From Ustulina deusta (lineage: Eukaryota; Ascomycota; Sordariomycetes; Xylariales; Xylariaceae), in contig JAJNNX010000041.1 of assembly GCA_023159155.1 (NCBI GenBank), positions 434,001 through 498,000 of the forward strand: a stretch of 64,000 nt of DNA, read 5' to 3'. Every line of letters begins with the position of its first letter. Position 1 is the stretch's first letter. Under the pieces are notes generated by a model. It worked only from the letters and a program-made list of their open reading frames with translations. It was not told the DNA's origin and did no database searches. A program made the position numbers and the translations under genes. Positions 20,785 through 35,150 of the stretch are shown here, one piece after another.

Positions 20785-23700
20785 GTGACCTCCCCTTTTG
20801 CGGAAATCAGAATGTCTAAGCCAGTGGGTATCATCGGGTCGGCATGCCGGTTCCCTGGCGGGGCGGACTCCCCGTCCAAGTTGTGGGAGTTGCTTAGAGA
20901 CCCCAAAGACGTGGTGAGCGAATTTCCGCCGGAGAGGCTCAACTTGTCCAGCTTCTACCATCGCAATGGCGAGCATCACGGGAGCACGGATGTGCAGAAC
21001 AGAAGTTACCTCTTGTCGGAGGATATCCGCGTGTTCGACGCCTCCTTCTTCCGCGTCAGCCCCTCGGAGGCGGAGTGCATGGATCCGCAGCAGCGCATGC
21101 TCCTGGAGACGGTGTACGAGGCTCTCGAGTCGGCCGGCTGTTCTCTCGAGCAGATGAAAGACTCGCTCACGTCCGTCTACGCCGGACTTATGAACGGCGA
21201 CTACGCCGACATCCAGGCGCGCGACCTTGATACGATAGCCACCAACCACGGCACCGGTACGCACCGGAGCATCCTGTCGAACCGTGTCTCGTATTTCCTA
21301 GACACGAAGGGTGCGTCCATGACGATAGATACCGCCTGCTCGAGCTCCCTAGTTGCCCTCCACCAAGCAGTGCAGAGCATACGTCTCGGCGAGAGCGACA
21401 TGGCCATTGTGGCGGGAGCCAATCTTATTCTCGATCCGACCATGTATGTGGCCGAGTCGAAACTACACATGCTGTCCCCGGACTCCCGGTCGCGCATGTG
21501 GGATGCGGCAGCTAACGGCTACGCGCGCGGGGAGGGGTTTGCGGCCATCATACTCAAGCCGCTCGATCGGGCCCTGAGCGACGGGGACAATGTCGAGTGC
21601 GTCGTTCGAGGCAGCGCCGTGAACTCGGACGGTCGAACTGCGGGTATCACGGTGCCAAGCGCGACCGCACAGACGGAACTGATCAGACGGGCGTATCGGG
21701 ACGCCGGCCTCGATCCTCTCGTTGATCGCTGCCAGTTTTTCGAGGCCCACGGCACCGGCACCCGAGCCGGAGACCCCGTGGAAGCGCGAGCGATTCGGGA
21801 TTCCTTCTTCCCGGAAGACGCCGGCAGCTCGCTCTCCGACGGGAAGTTGCTTGTGGGGTCCATAAAAACGGTCATCGGGCATCTGGAGGGCTGTGCCGGA
21901 CTCGCCGGTGTGCTGAGAGCGTCTCTCGCTATGCGCAACCGGACCGTCCCGCCAAACATGCACTTCAACGAGCTGAGCCCGGACGTCGCCCCCTTCTATG
22001 ACCATCTCCAAATCCCCACCAAGGCGACGGCATGGCCCGAAATCCCGGCCGGCAGCCCTCTGCGCGTCAGCGTCAATAGTTTCGGCTTCGGGGGTACCAA
22101 CGCTCACATCATTCTCGAGAGCTTCCAGGAAGCAGACATCCCTAGTCGACAAGAAGAGGAGTGTGTTGAGGACGAGCGGTTCGTCGGACCGTTGGTCTTT
22201 TCCGCCAACTCTAGAGATTCGCTCGTACGATCAGTTCAGGCCCATGCTGACTACATCCGCGCGCATAAAGACGTTCATCTCGGGGACTTGGCCTGGACCC
22301 TTCAATTTCGACGTACCCATTTCAGTAACAGTCGCGCTTTCTTCTCGGGTGCCACGCGCAGTAAGCTCTTGTCATACATGGATACGTTTGTTTCCGACAA
22401 CGAGTTGGCCGCTGGCATGGCTGCTGCAGGTGGCGATCATCAAGCCCCTCCTCTTCTTGGTGACGACGGTCCTGCTGTTCTCGGCATCTTCACCGGCCAG
22501 GGCGCCCAGTGGCCGACAATGGGCCGCAGGCTGATTCAGCATAGTCCGACTTTCCGAGAATCCATTTTGCGTTGCGAGGAGTCTCTTTCGACGCTAGGTG
22601 GCGATGCGCCGTCATGGTCTCTCATGAAGGAGCTTATAGAAGAAGACAACTCCCGCGTGGCCGAGGCAGCCATCTCGCAACCCCTTTGCACAGCCGTGCA
22701 GATTGGTCTCGTGGACCTGCTGCGCGCCAGTGGTATTACTATGCGGAGCGTAGTTGGGCATTCATCGGGTGAGATCGCCGCTGTGTATGCGGCCGGCATC
22801 ATTTCAGCCCGTGACGCCATTCGGATCGCATACTATCGTGGCGTCTACGCGGGGCTAGCCAACGGACCCCAGGGCCAGACTGGCGCCATGATGGCCGTAG
22901 GTCTATCTTTCGACAGTGCTACCGATCTCTGCGAGACTCCGAAGTATACTGGGCGTGTTAATGTCGCGGCTGCGAACTCTCCTCTCAGTGTAACGCTATC
23001 GGGAGACGTAGACGCCATTGGCGAGATTAAGGCCGAGCTAGATGCTAAGAACACATTCGCTAGAAAGCTCAACGTAGATACGGCTTACCATTCACATCAT
23101 ATGAAGCCATGTGCAGCTCGATATCTTGCATCATTGATCGCATGTGACATCCAAGTTCAACGGCCTAGCGAGGACTGTATCTGGGTATCAAGCGTTCAAG
23201 GAGATGCGGAGCTTGTACTGGATGATCAAGACGAGGACGATAGTATTCTAGATGTCCTCAAAGGCCAATATTGGGTAGACAACCTTCTGAGTCCGGTTTT
23301 GTTTGCACCAGCAGTGGAATACTCACTCTGGAGAGCTGGCCCCTTCGACATCGTTACCGAGGTTGGGTGCCATCCGGCTCTGAAGGGTCCCTGCACTCAG
23401 ATCTTGAAAGCTTCTTTAGGCTCTTCGTTGCCGTACTTTAGTGTGATGAGACGTGGCGATGATGAGGTCGAGAGCTTTTCGGGAGGCTTGGGTTATTTAT
23501 GGGAACATTTTGGGTCGGCAGCGAGGATCGACTTCGATGGATACCGTCTAGCTTTGACGGACCAAACGGAGAAGGTCAGACCACCACACCTAGTTAAGGG
23601 ACTACCCTCATATTGCTGGGACCACAGTAGAAAGTTTTGGAGAGAGTCGCGTATCTCACATAACATGAGGCTCAAGAACAGACAAGTTCACGAGACGTTG

Positions 23701-26700
23701 GGTCGTAGAGCAGTCGATGATACTCCAGAATTCTTGCGTTGGCGCAACATTCTGCTCCCCTCCGAGATTCCTTGGCTAAGGGACCACGCGTTTCAGGGCC
23801 AGATAGTTCTCCCGGGTGCAGTGTACGTTGCTTCGATCATCGAAGCTGTCAAAGCTGCTGCCGATGGAAAGACAGTCAAGCTCGTCCAGCTCCTGGACTT
23901 TAAGATACCCAATGCGGTTGTCCTACAGGAGAACAAATCGACAGAGCTCACGACTACCCTTGGCCCTATCTTGCGCAAGAACGGCGGCAATATTTTGTCT
24001 GCTGAATTCTTTTTCTCGGCAGCCCCAGCAGGCGACGCAGCTGTCTCGCCCAAGACGACCTGTAGTGGGCGAGTAGTAGTTAATCTCACCAATCCTGATG
24101 ATGCTGGAGAGGAACAGACATTACCATTGCCCAGTCAGCCGCCACCAAATCTCACTGACGTGAATATTGAAGCTTTTTACACAGACCTAAATGACCTAGG
24201 GATTGATTACAAGGGCTCTTTCCGCGCTATGAAGTCGGCGCAGCGGACGGTTGGCTACGCTTCAACCCAAGCGTCATGGAATGCCGAAGATATCGGTAAC
24301 TCATACTCACTCCATCCTTCTATACTGGACATCGGTTTCCAGGCAGTGCTAGCTGCATTCGCATCGCCACAGGCTGGTCAGATGTGGACTATGTATTTGC
24401 CTGTGGGTATTCGACGGGCGACGATTCATCTTGACAGTCTACCTCATCATGATATGTCCCCAGGAAAAATCAGCTCCCAGACCACGGCCAACATCACGGA
24501 GTCATCGGCACAGGGGCTGAAGGGTGATCTGCAGATCATGTTTGGCTCTCGTGTGGGTGTGCAAGTCGAAGGTGTGGAGCTACGGGCGGCCGGAAGCTCT
24601 GAGCATGGCAGTAAAAGACTGTTGTTCTCTAACACGATTTGGGATAGTGACATCTCGACAGGCATCGACAGAGTTGTAATTGAGCGGCAAACAGACGCTG
24701 CATCTAATGAGCAGCTGCTCGAAGCTCTGGGTCGCACATCGCTCTATTATTATCGCACCCTGCTGGACGAGATCTCTCCCCACGAGATGAAGAGATTAGC
24801 TTGGCACCAGCAGATGTTCTGGCAATCAGCAAAGCACTGGATTGACGAGGTGAGCGCCGGCCGTCACCCAACGGTTAAGCGCGAGTGGCTTGAGAGCACG
24901 CGCGAGGACGTGTGGAAGCAGGCAGAGCCGTGTCAGGATACTATCGACATCCAGATTACGCGTGCCCTCGGCGACAACCTGCCTCAGATCGCTCGTGGCG
25001 AGATGCAGCCACTGGAGGTGATGATGGAGAACGACATGCTAAGTCGGTTCTACGTCGAATCGTATGGGCTTGATAGCATGAACGACCACATCGCGCGGGC
25101 CCTAGCGCAGATCACCCATAGGTACCCTCAATCTAACATCCTCGAGATCGGTGCCGGTTCCGGGGGGACTACCAGGAAGACGCTACGCGCCATTGGCGAC
25201 GCATTTAGCCATTATACATTTACTGACATATCGTCTGGGTTCTTTGAAAAAGGCATGGAGAAGTTCACCGCGTGGCGACGCAAGATGACGTTCAAAATAT
25301 GTGATATTGAGAAGGACCCTATCGAGCAGGGTTTCCTCGAGGAGGGTTACGATATCATTGTAGCTGCCAACGTTCTACACGCGACGCGCTGCCTCGCCGA
25401 CACTATGCGTAATGTGAGGCGCTTATTGAAGCCAGGCGGCTTTCTTGTGATGATGGAAATCACCGGAGATCTCCTGCGTCTGGGCTTCATCATGGGTTCG
25501 TTGCCGGGCTGGTGGCTCGGTCCACAGGTGGGCGACGAAGGTCGTCAGTGGGCTCCCGGTATCTCACCTGTGCAATGGGACGATCTCCTGCAATGCACAG
25601 GGTTTTCGGGCATTACCCACCTAGCAACAGACAACGCCGATCCTAATCAACACTATGTCTCGACATTGGTGAGCCAGGCTGTGGATGACAGCTTCGAAGT
25701 GCTGCGTAGTCCACTATCGGATTTAAGTCTCGTTCCAACGCTGTCCCATAAACTGCTAATTTTGGGCGGCGAGACCTTACCAGTGGCCAGACTAGCTAAA
25801 GACTTGAAAAAGGCACTCACCTCTTGGGGGACTACCGTGGAGATAGTATCTAGCCTTGATCGGCTGTCTTCTGCCCCCAACGAGCGGGTATCTGTGATAA
25901 GTTTAACAGAGCTCGATGAGCCACTATTTGCCCGCGATATTACGGCAGCAAGGCTTGAAAAGCTTCAGGCCATCCTGGATGTTTCTGAGTCTATTCTGTG
26001 GGTAACGGCTGGGAGCAGAGGGCTTAATCCAACTTCCAACATGTTTGTGGGCATCGCTCGTGGTTTACGAATGGAGAGCGATGACATCAACTTGCAAGTC
26101 TTGGATGTCAGTAAGCCGTCGGATGCGAAAGCTGTGATCCTGGCAGAGTACTTCTTGCGATTGTCGCTAGTGAGGCAGCAGGATTATGTTGATAAGCCCA
26201 TGCTGTGGACAACCGAGGGAGAACTCGTTCTGGATGGAGACACACTTCTGATACCGCGCCTTATTCCTGATGAACAACGCAACGAGAGATACAATGCCTC
26301 GCGCATTTCGATCAAGAAGGATGTCACATTAGCGAGCTCAGAAGTTGAGGTCAGTATAAACGGCAACGTAATATCGCTGTTGGGAGTAGATTCTACTATT
26401 TCCCGCCGTTTATTGACGCCTTTGAGTCATGATAAGCTCATTCTTGACGTTGAACTTTCGGTCGCACTCCCTGATCCGGACCAGCAGTACTTCCTTTGCT
26501 TTGGTTCACTCAGGAATGAACAGGGGAAGGAGGCCTTTGCTTTGTCCCGCGTCAATCGGTCCGTGATTATATGCGATCATGATAAAGTTCTCCGAGTTAA
26601 TTCAACGCCATCCTCCAACGAAGCAAATGCGCTCAAGCTCGAAGCACTCGCTGGGCAGCTCCTTGCTCGTAGCCTCGCTCTCAACCTCCCCAAGCGAGGA

Positions 26701-29700
26701 GCCGTGTTAATCTACGAGCCGCCGTCCCAGAGTTTTGAAAGAGCTGTTAAGTCGAGCAGGCTGTGGCAGGGGCGCTACGTCTACTACGCTACGTCAATAT
26801 CTAACAAGCCAGTACCTACGGGTTGGATTTTCATTGACGACTATGCGCTTGAGTCGGCTGTGAGGCAGAAAATTCCTGCTGAAATATCTACTGTGGTTGA
26901 CTTGTCTGGGCCGGATGCCCGTGATATTCGGTCTTTTATTCCCACCAGCTGCACCATCAGACGCTCCAAGCCGTCTTTCGTCGACGTAGATCACGAAGAC
27001 TTGTCTGCTGCATATGAAGATGTTCTCGTTGCAGAAATTCACATGGGCAAGCTCGATACGAATGTCGTCCCAATCCAAACGCTTCCTGGGAGCTTTTCGC
27101 ATACGTTGTCATTCCCCACCGTCCTTGACTGGAGGATGGGGTACGACGAGACCGTCACAGTTCAGATCAAACCTTTAGCACCAGCTGGAATGTTCTCGTC
27201 ATCCAAGACGCATCTCATGGTGGGGCTAAATGGCGACCTTGGCCAGTCTATCTGCAGCTACATGATCCGAAATGGAGCTGTCCATATCGCCATTGCTAGT
27301 AGAACGGGGACAGTGAATCCAGGCTGGCTGGAGAGTATGCGGAAGGACCACAAGGCGAACGTACGGATCTATAATATGGATGTATCCAGCCAACAATCCA
27401 TCCTCTCAACGATCGGTAAAATCAAATCCGACATGCCTCCCATTGGAGGAGTGGCTAACGGAGCCCTGGTTCTTCACGACAAGATGTTCTTGAACATGGA
27501 TGTCGAGTCTTTGAATGATACACTGAAACCAAAGGTGCATGGTTCTAGATATCTGAACGAGATCTTCTCGACCCCTGATCTCGACTATTTCGTTCTATTC
27601 TCGTCAGTAGGGACGATTGGGGGTAATCGTGGCCAGAGCAACTATCACGCGGCCAACATGTTCATGACAAGTCTCGTCGCGAATCGTAGAAACAGAGGGC
27701 TAGCGGCGTCTGTTATTCACGTGGGGATGGTACTTGACGTTGGCTACGTTGCGAGACAAGACCGTAAGCTTCTTGAGCATATGAGAAAGCAGGGCTTCAT
27801 GCCGACATCTGAGACTGACGCCCACTTTCTGTGGGCAGAGGGAGTACTTGCAAGCCCCGCGGATTCCCAACTGGATGCTGACATTTCCATGGGATTTGAG
27901 CCTTTCGAGGACAGCACTGACGTCGCCCGGAGACCTCCTTGGTACCACGACCCACGGCTCTCACACTTTATTCTGCAGTCCGAGGAAGATGAGCGCGAAA
28001 TGAGGCAAGGTCCTGGTGATACACTGCACATACGACAGAAGTTAGACGGCGCCGAGTCTGTACAAGAGGCCCACATGATGTTACAGGAGGCCTTTTCGAC
28101 CAAGCTTGAGTCCATGATGCAACTCAATCCCGGAAGCGTTAATGTGCACGTTCCCCTCTTAGATCTTGGTTTCGACTCGCTCCTTGCCGTCGAGACGCGA
28201 AATTGGTTTTTGAAGGAAGTTTATGCTGACGTGCCAGTCCTCCAATTCCTTGGCGGAGACACGATTAACGAGATTTCTCTGGATGTAGCGACCCAATATC
28301 TTGCCGTCCGAGCAACTCAAGCCCCAGCTGAGAAACTTGTCGTAGAAAATGCGAACGCATCCGGATATCCTCTTGATGAGAGCGGAGAAGTTGTTACAAA
28401 GGGAGACGAAGTGGACTTACCAGCCTCGTCGGCGCCTAGCAGCGAAAGTGGTCGACTATCCCCCATTCTCGAAGCATCAACTTCGACTTCAGATGTGCAG
28501 GATACGCCAACTTCTTCAGCCGCATCGACGAAGGCCAGCGAAGCTTCTGAGGAAACGACCAAGCTAGGCATAAGTTCTGGTACGACGAGAGAACAAACAC
28601 ACTCAGGTATCTACCCTACGACCCCGAAATCTGTCGGGAGGGAAACCTCCAGAGTCGAGAAGATGTCTTACGCACAATCTAGGCTTTGGTTCATCGGCGA
28701 ATTTCTAGACGACCCGACAGCATGCAACATCACCGTCTCCTACATCATCAAGGGGACTCTCAACGTGGCTAAGCTTCGTGAGGCGCTCGAGAAGGTCATC
28801 GCCCATCACCCCGGCCTGCGGACGTGCTTCTACGCGGACGAAGAAACGGGCGAGCCAACCCAAGGTCTTCTACGCAATCCGCCCTCTTCCACATCTCTCA
28901 AGTATCTCCACGCGCCAGGAGACGAGGAAATCCAACATGAGTTCGAGGCGTTGCGAAATCGCGAGTGGAACCTCGCATATGGGGACACTTTCGCCGCCAC
29001 GTTATTTTCCACGCCGAAACATGACGAGCATGTCATTGTCTTCGGATACCATCATATCATCATCGATGGGGTGAGTTGGCATACGATCCTCGGCGATCTT
29101 GAGCGAGCGTACACCTCGCAACCGCTTAGTCGACAGAGGAGGTTGCATATGGATGCCGCGGTCGAGCAGAGACAAGCTGTAAAGTCCGGAGCTTTGGTGA
29201 GGGATATTGTATTCTGGGAGAAACTGCATGCCAAACTACCCGACGTGATGCCCCTGCTCCCCATGGCCTCAGTACGGTCCCGACGCCCGCTTCGGCGGTA
29301 TGATAGCCACACGGTTACGAGGGATATTGGCGGTGGCCTCGCCACCAAGATCAAAGAAGCCAGTAAGTCGCTCGGGGTGACACCCTTTCACTTCCATCTC
29401 GCCACGACGCAGGTACTATTATCCAATTTACTCGACATCGATGATCTGTGTATCGGCATCACGGATGCCAATCGCACCGACGATGTCCCTGTTGAAATGG
29501 TTGGGATGTTCTTAAACATGCTCCCACTTCGCTTTAAGCTAGATCGGCAAGAACACTTCGCAGATTTAGTCCGACGTACATCCCGACATGTACTCGAAGG
29601 CCGTAGTCATGGTCGCGTCCCGATCGAAGTGATCCTAGACCGCCTGAACGTACCACGGGATGCGTCCTCCAGTCCACTGTTCCAGGTCACTTTCAATTAT

Positions 29701-32700
29701 CGTGTAGGCGCTATGGCCGAGGTTAGTTTGGGCGACAGCTGCAGTTTGTCTGTCAAGGACGTTCGTGATGCTGAAAGCCCGTTTGATCTCGGTTTCGGTA
29801 TATACGAGTCAGCAGGAGGGTCATACGGTCTGCAAATCATCGCCCAAAGCTGTTTATATGACAGAGACGCAACCGATTTCTTATCCGGCGCCTACCTCAA
29901 CCTGATTGAGGCGTTGGCTGTGGATACATCTCGGGTACTTACACAATACAGCATGATCAACGAAACCGTCGCGCAGGATGCAGTATCTATTGGAAAAGGA
30001 CCACGCATGACATGGGATTGGCCCCATACCCTCTCAAAACAAGTTAATAACATAATCAAGACTAAGGGAGATAGTGTGGCCATTATCGACGCTGGGCCAA
30101 GGAAACAGCTTACTTATGGCGAACTGGAGGATAGGATCTGCCTCGTGGCTTCGATTATCCAAAAAGAAGAACTCTTCAAGGGATCTTGTATAGCTGTACT
30201 CTGCCAACCTTCTGCCGACCTGATAGTTTCCATGTTGGCGATCCTCCGGCTCGGCCATGTGTACGTGCCACTCGACACAAATCTTCCTGGGGAACGCCAC
30301 GCCGCTATCTTAGCCGATTGCAATCCCGCCGTACTCATTTATCATAGTGAGACTGCGGAATCTGCCCTGTCTGTGGGCTCGGGTTTGTCCATGGTCAACA
30401 TTTCTGCCTTCTCGGTTACCGAGAAAGTTCGAGTGATCGACAGTTCGACGCACGACGATCGCTCTGACCCAACTAGCCCTGCCTTCCTCTTCTACACCAG
30501 CGGCTCAACCGGGAAGCCCAAGGGAATTCTCCTCCATCAGTTTGGCTTTCTGAACCACCTCGCGTTGAAAACATCGGCTCTCTCACTACAGCGTGAAATA
30601 GTTCTGCAGCAAAGTTCCTTTGGATTCGACATGTCCCTTACTCAGACTTTCTGCGCCCTCGCTAACGGGGGAACGCTAGTCATAGCTCCTAAGTCTTCCC
30701 GCGGTGATCCGATTGCACTTTCCACCCTCATGCTCTCGCACGGAGTGACTTTTACTATCGCCACTCCGTCGGAGTACACTATGATGCTGCGCTATGGGCA
30801 ATCACTGCTGCGTCAGTGCACGTCATGGAAGTATGCATGCATGGGCGGCGAGGCGGTCACACCGTCACTTTTGCGTGCTTTCTCCGACGTGGAGAATCCC
30901 GGCCTCCAGCTGACAAATTGCTACGGACCAACCGAGACGTCGCTTGCCGTCACGTTCGACAATCTCACAGCTGGTCAGCATATCGCAGAGCACACGTCAG
31001 TGGGTAGGGTCTTGCCCAACTACTCAGTATATATCCTCGGGGAAGGGACTTCCCTGAAGCCCGTACCGCTGGGCTACCCAGGCGAGATATGTATCGCGGG
31101 CGCGGGTGTGGCTCTGGGGTATATGAACCTGCCGGAGACTTCAGCTTCCAAGTTTGTGCATGACCCCTTCGCCGACGCAGACGATGTCATGCGAGGATGG
31201 ACTCGAATGTTCAGAACGGGTGATCGCGGCCGACTACGGGCAGACGGATCCTTGATTTTCATGGGACGTATGGAGGGCGATAACATGGTCAAGTTGCGCG
31301 GCTTGCGCATTGACCTAGATGATGTAGCCAACACCTTGATGCAGACGGCAGAAGATGTGGTTTCTGAAGCCGTGGTTACCGTTCGCGGAGATGACGAAAC
31401 GCGAATACTTGTCGCGTACGTGGTGCCACGTCCCGGGCGAGAGAAGATGCTCTCTGTAAGTAGGATTTAGAAATTACTTTCCCTTTCTGGCCGATTTCCA
31501 TTCCCGCCTCCTCATATGCATCTAGAAGCCCCAATCAAGCAATTACTAATTCCTGACCTATAGGTAGAGGGATGCCGGAAGCTAGCACAGAGCTTGCCAT
31601 TGCCGCTGTATATGCGACCGTCACTGGTTATCGCAATAGATCGTATACCACGCGTATCGAATGGCAAGGTTGATCGCAGAAGCGTCGAAGCTATGGAAAT
31701 TACAGTGTCGGAGGAGCAGCAGTGCACAAAGGGCGGAGAGAAGTTATCGCTGGAGGAAGGAGAGCTCAGCTTGCTATGGGAGGAGGTTCTCGGGGTGTCC
31801 GCGGCGGCCCCCAGAGCCGAATGGACGCCCGAATCGGATTTCTTCATGGTTGGTGGGAGCTCGCTAGTGCTGATGCAGCTACAAGGAGCCATCAAAGAGA
31901 CATTAGGCTTGACGGTGGCGGTCACAGACCTTTACCAGGCAAGCACTCTTGGCCGCATGGCAGCAAAACTCGGTGCTGGAAAAGGGCAACAAAGCCTAGT
32001 TGAGGACATTGACTGGGAGAGGGAGACCAATTTCCAGGCCTCCCCATCGAGTCGTGCTTCCATAACAACGTATCCCCCTCTTCGCGAATCTAACCGCGAG
32101 GTCCTGCTGACAGGAGCACACACTTTTCTCGGGGCCGAGATCCTTCAAGCGCTTGTCAACGACAGCACCGTTAAACGGGTGCATTGCATTGCGCTGCCGA
32201 AGACGGCCAGCAATTCCGTACCCAGATCGAGCAACATCACGTACTACTCTGGCAGTCTCCAAGCCAAGACGCTCGGGCTTTCTACAGATGACATCTCTTT
32301 CCTCCAGGCTCGCGTCGACTTGATTATTCACGCCGGCAGTGTTGGCCATTGTTTGAATAACTATAGTTCCCTACAGATACCCAATGTCAGTTCATTACGC
32401 TTCCTCGTGGACCTGGCCATCCCGCGTCACATACCGATCCATTTCGTTTCCTCAAGCCGCGTGACACTTCTCTCGGGCGAGTACAGGCTCCCGCCTGTGT
32501 CAGTTGGCCCATACCAACCCCCCAAAGACGGCTCAGAGGGCTACACGGCCTCGAAATGGGCCGGCGAACAGCTGTTTTCGAAAGCTGCGGAGGCCACGGG
32601 GCTCGACGTCACAATACATCGGCCTTGCGCCGTCATCGGGCCCAATGCGCCTAGCGAGGACGCCCTCAACGCGCTGCTGAATCACACCATCAAGCTAGGT

Positions 32701-33102
32701 ACTGTCCCGCGGTTTAGGAATCTGGTTGGTTTCCTGGATTTCGCTCCGGCTCGCGATGTGGCGGCGAATATCGCGAAAGTAGCGCTCAAGAAACATGGCG
32801 GCGCAGACTCGGAATCGTGTGCCGGCGAATGCATCGTCAACATGGCGAGACTTGGTGATCAATCTGGAGTGACTATCGTGCACCTTTCTTCCGGGGTCGA
32901 GACTCCCGTCGCCGAGTTCCGCGGTCGCATGGAACAATTGTACAGCCGCCAATTTGGCGAGCTCGACGTCACAGAATGGATTACCGACGCCGTGAAGGGC
33001 GGCATGGATCCGCTCATTCGCACATACTTGGAGGCCATTGTCGAGAAAGACCAAATTATCGCTTTTCCCTATTTAGGTGCTTTGTCAAGGAATGAGTTAT
33101 GA
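20785..33102 (+). CDS. Hybrid highly reducing PKS-NRPS
   Basis: Iterative type I megasynthase, about 4069 aa in two exons (20785-31455, 31564-33102; 108-bp intron, phase 0). Order and key residues: KS about 10-440 (Cys185 in DTACSSS, His322, His366); AT about 569-890 (GHSSG, Ser660); DH about 970-1260 (His1001, Asp1182); C-methyltransferase near 1453 (LEIGAGSGG); no ER; KR near 2143 (GLNGDLG) with Ser2274 and Tyr2287; ACP (Ser2465 in GFDSL); Ser/Thr-rich linker; C (HHIIIDG, 2756-2762); A (YTSGSTGKPKG near 3237, CYGPTET near 3379, FRTGDRGRL, and NGKVDRR after the intron); T (Ser3657 in GGSSL); R about 3737-4060 (TGAHTFLG, Tyr3884 and Lys3888 in YTASK). It builds a methylated reduced chain, condenses it with one amino acid and releases it through R. 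ATG 20812 (MSKPVG) is an equally good start. Amino-acid choice cannot be read. Trans-ER is the divergent neighbour. Confidence 0.95.
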
Positions 33103-35150
33103 TGAGAGTTAGCGGCTTTATTGCTACCTAGTTCAATATACTATTATTGTGTAGTTTGTTGCTTCTGATGCTCGTCTACGCCCTCTGTAGACACCGTCGC
33201 CCCAAGCGCCTAGCAGCACCTTCTCAATTGTGCCACTGTATTTCCTTCGCACTAGGTGATATGGCTGGGATTTGTGGCTTGACTTGTGGCTTAGTCACGA
33301 TTGGGACAAGACTTACATCATCAACACTCCCGAGGTCCTCTCCATAATAATTGCTTCAGTGCCTGTCTCCGTCTCCTACAGCGTTACACCGTAGTGCGCG
33401 TATACAATTGATTATCCCTTCCTGGATCTAAGTGTGCTCCGAGACGCTCGCGCCGTTGTTAGTCACTTTCTATCACTACGTCCTGCAATAATTTAGACAA
33501 TATCCCTATGCTTTACAATAGCAGAGAGCAAAAGCTACTCGTCGATGGAATATGCTTCGTGGCTTTATTAGGCTATCGCGGTGGCTGTGCTGTACTTGGC
33601 CCATGGGGGCATTAGATAGGTACACTTAGCCAACACAACCCACCTTTACCTGTCAGTTGCTGGAGCTATTACGGCGACGGAAGAAGAGAGACATCTGGTT
33701 CGACCCATCCATTTCGAGCAGACTTTTGTCTGTGAGCATTGAAGCGGATAATGTGAGTAGGCTCATGTATACGGGGTACTCACCTTGCCCTTACACTAAG
33801 AGACAGCCCGTCCCTATCCGTACACTTCCTTAATATCCAGTGTAAACACGTAAAACCGTAATTGCGGGATCAAGCGATCGTAACATGATATTCCTCAGTT
33901 CCAACGCCGTAACTGATAAAAAGTGTTAAAAAAAAAAACTATCGCGATGCCCTTTTTCAACTTATTTAGATCCAGTTAGTTTGATTTGGCACATACATAG
34001 TTAATAGTGGTGAGATAAGCTAATGAGCAGTACGCGGGGAGATCACATGGTTACATATAAGTAAGCATTATGGCTTAGCGACGTGGCTTAGATAGTAAGT
34101 GTCGCTAGGGCCCTTCCACTAGCGAGCTTGTACATAAAGACCTCATTATGGAGAAAATACAGGGCAGAGAGAGAACAATGGGCAAGGCGATCTGAACAGC
34201 AATACATGGCACGCTCTATATCACTAATCTGACAACTTCAGCATTTACACTGTCTAGTGTGGGTAGACGTATCCGCTACTACCCCGCCACTTGGGACCCG
34301 TAAGATCGGGATCAATCCGAACTAACTGGTTCCAGAAACCCAATTAGTACCAGCCAATGCGCATAGCTGTGGTATAGATCCTAGAACCTACCTAGGTATT
34401 GTTGAATATTTAAGCCTACTTAGAGGCTTCCGTAGCGTTTATCCCCGTGATTCGTAGGAATTGAGCTTGGCATCTTGCCGTTGGACGGATGATGTTGTGT
34501 CCTCAATGGACAGAAGGTTAGTATACATTTATTCTGGTATGTCAACTCCTATCATTACCTACCAAGCTAGACTAGATGAAGCAATCAAGTTCGAAGTTTT
34601 AAAAGACTGACGTAGTACGCATAGTATAGACTACGTGTTATGCTAAACCATATGCATACAATAGATCAGAACAACGCCAAGCCCAGTCCTAAGACAACGC
34701 GGAGGAGCGTGCGTTATTAAAAGCAGACAAGGTATGCAGATGGACATGTCGACAGCAGACTATAAAACCTACATGTAGTTGCCGCGCCACGACGAATAAG
34801 TATTCTTTTTCAAGACACAGAAGCAAACTGCAAGTGTGTCGTCTGCAGACCAGAAAACGTCCAAAGCTAAGCGATCCCATATTAAACGACCCCGATAGAG
34901 CGCCAAGCCAGTTCGTCCCTAGTATTTCCTGGGAGCATCGGCTGCCGCTAACCCATGTGCGCAAGTATGTGTATCAAAAACATGAAAAAAGGGACAAAAA
35001 CAAAAACACCGTAAGAATGAAATGACGTCCATCCATCCGAATTAGCCTACACCTTACACCTCGCAAGCCAAGACGCCAGCATAGCTCTCATATCTCGTTG
35101 AATCACGGGCTTGGACGAACAACGTCGCTTATACCTTGCAGCTATTTTCC
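33103..35150. other. 2 kb intergenic region downstream of the PKS-NRPS
   Basis: No convincing coding region is seen; short frames lack family signal. It contains the synthase 3' untranslated region and marks the probable right edge of the cluster, because the next genes are not biosynthetic. Confidence 0.5.

Noticed and set aside
20782..22820. Several long open frames opposite or out of frame with the PKS-NRPS (for example 20782-21264 and 21463-22152 minus)
   Set aside because: They overlap a clearly coding KS-AT region, have skewed Arg/Ala composition and no family signal; they are by-products of GC-rich coding DNA.
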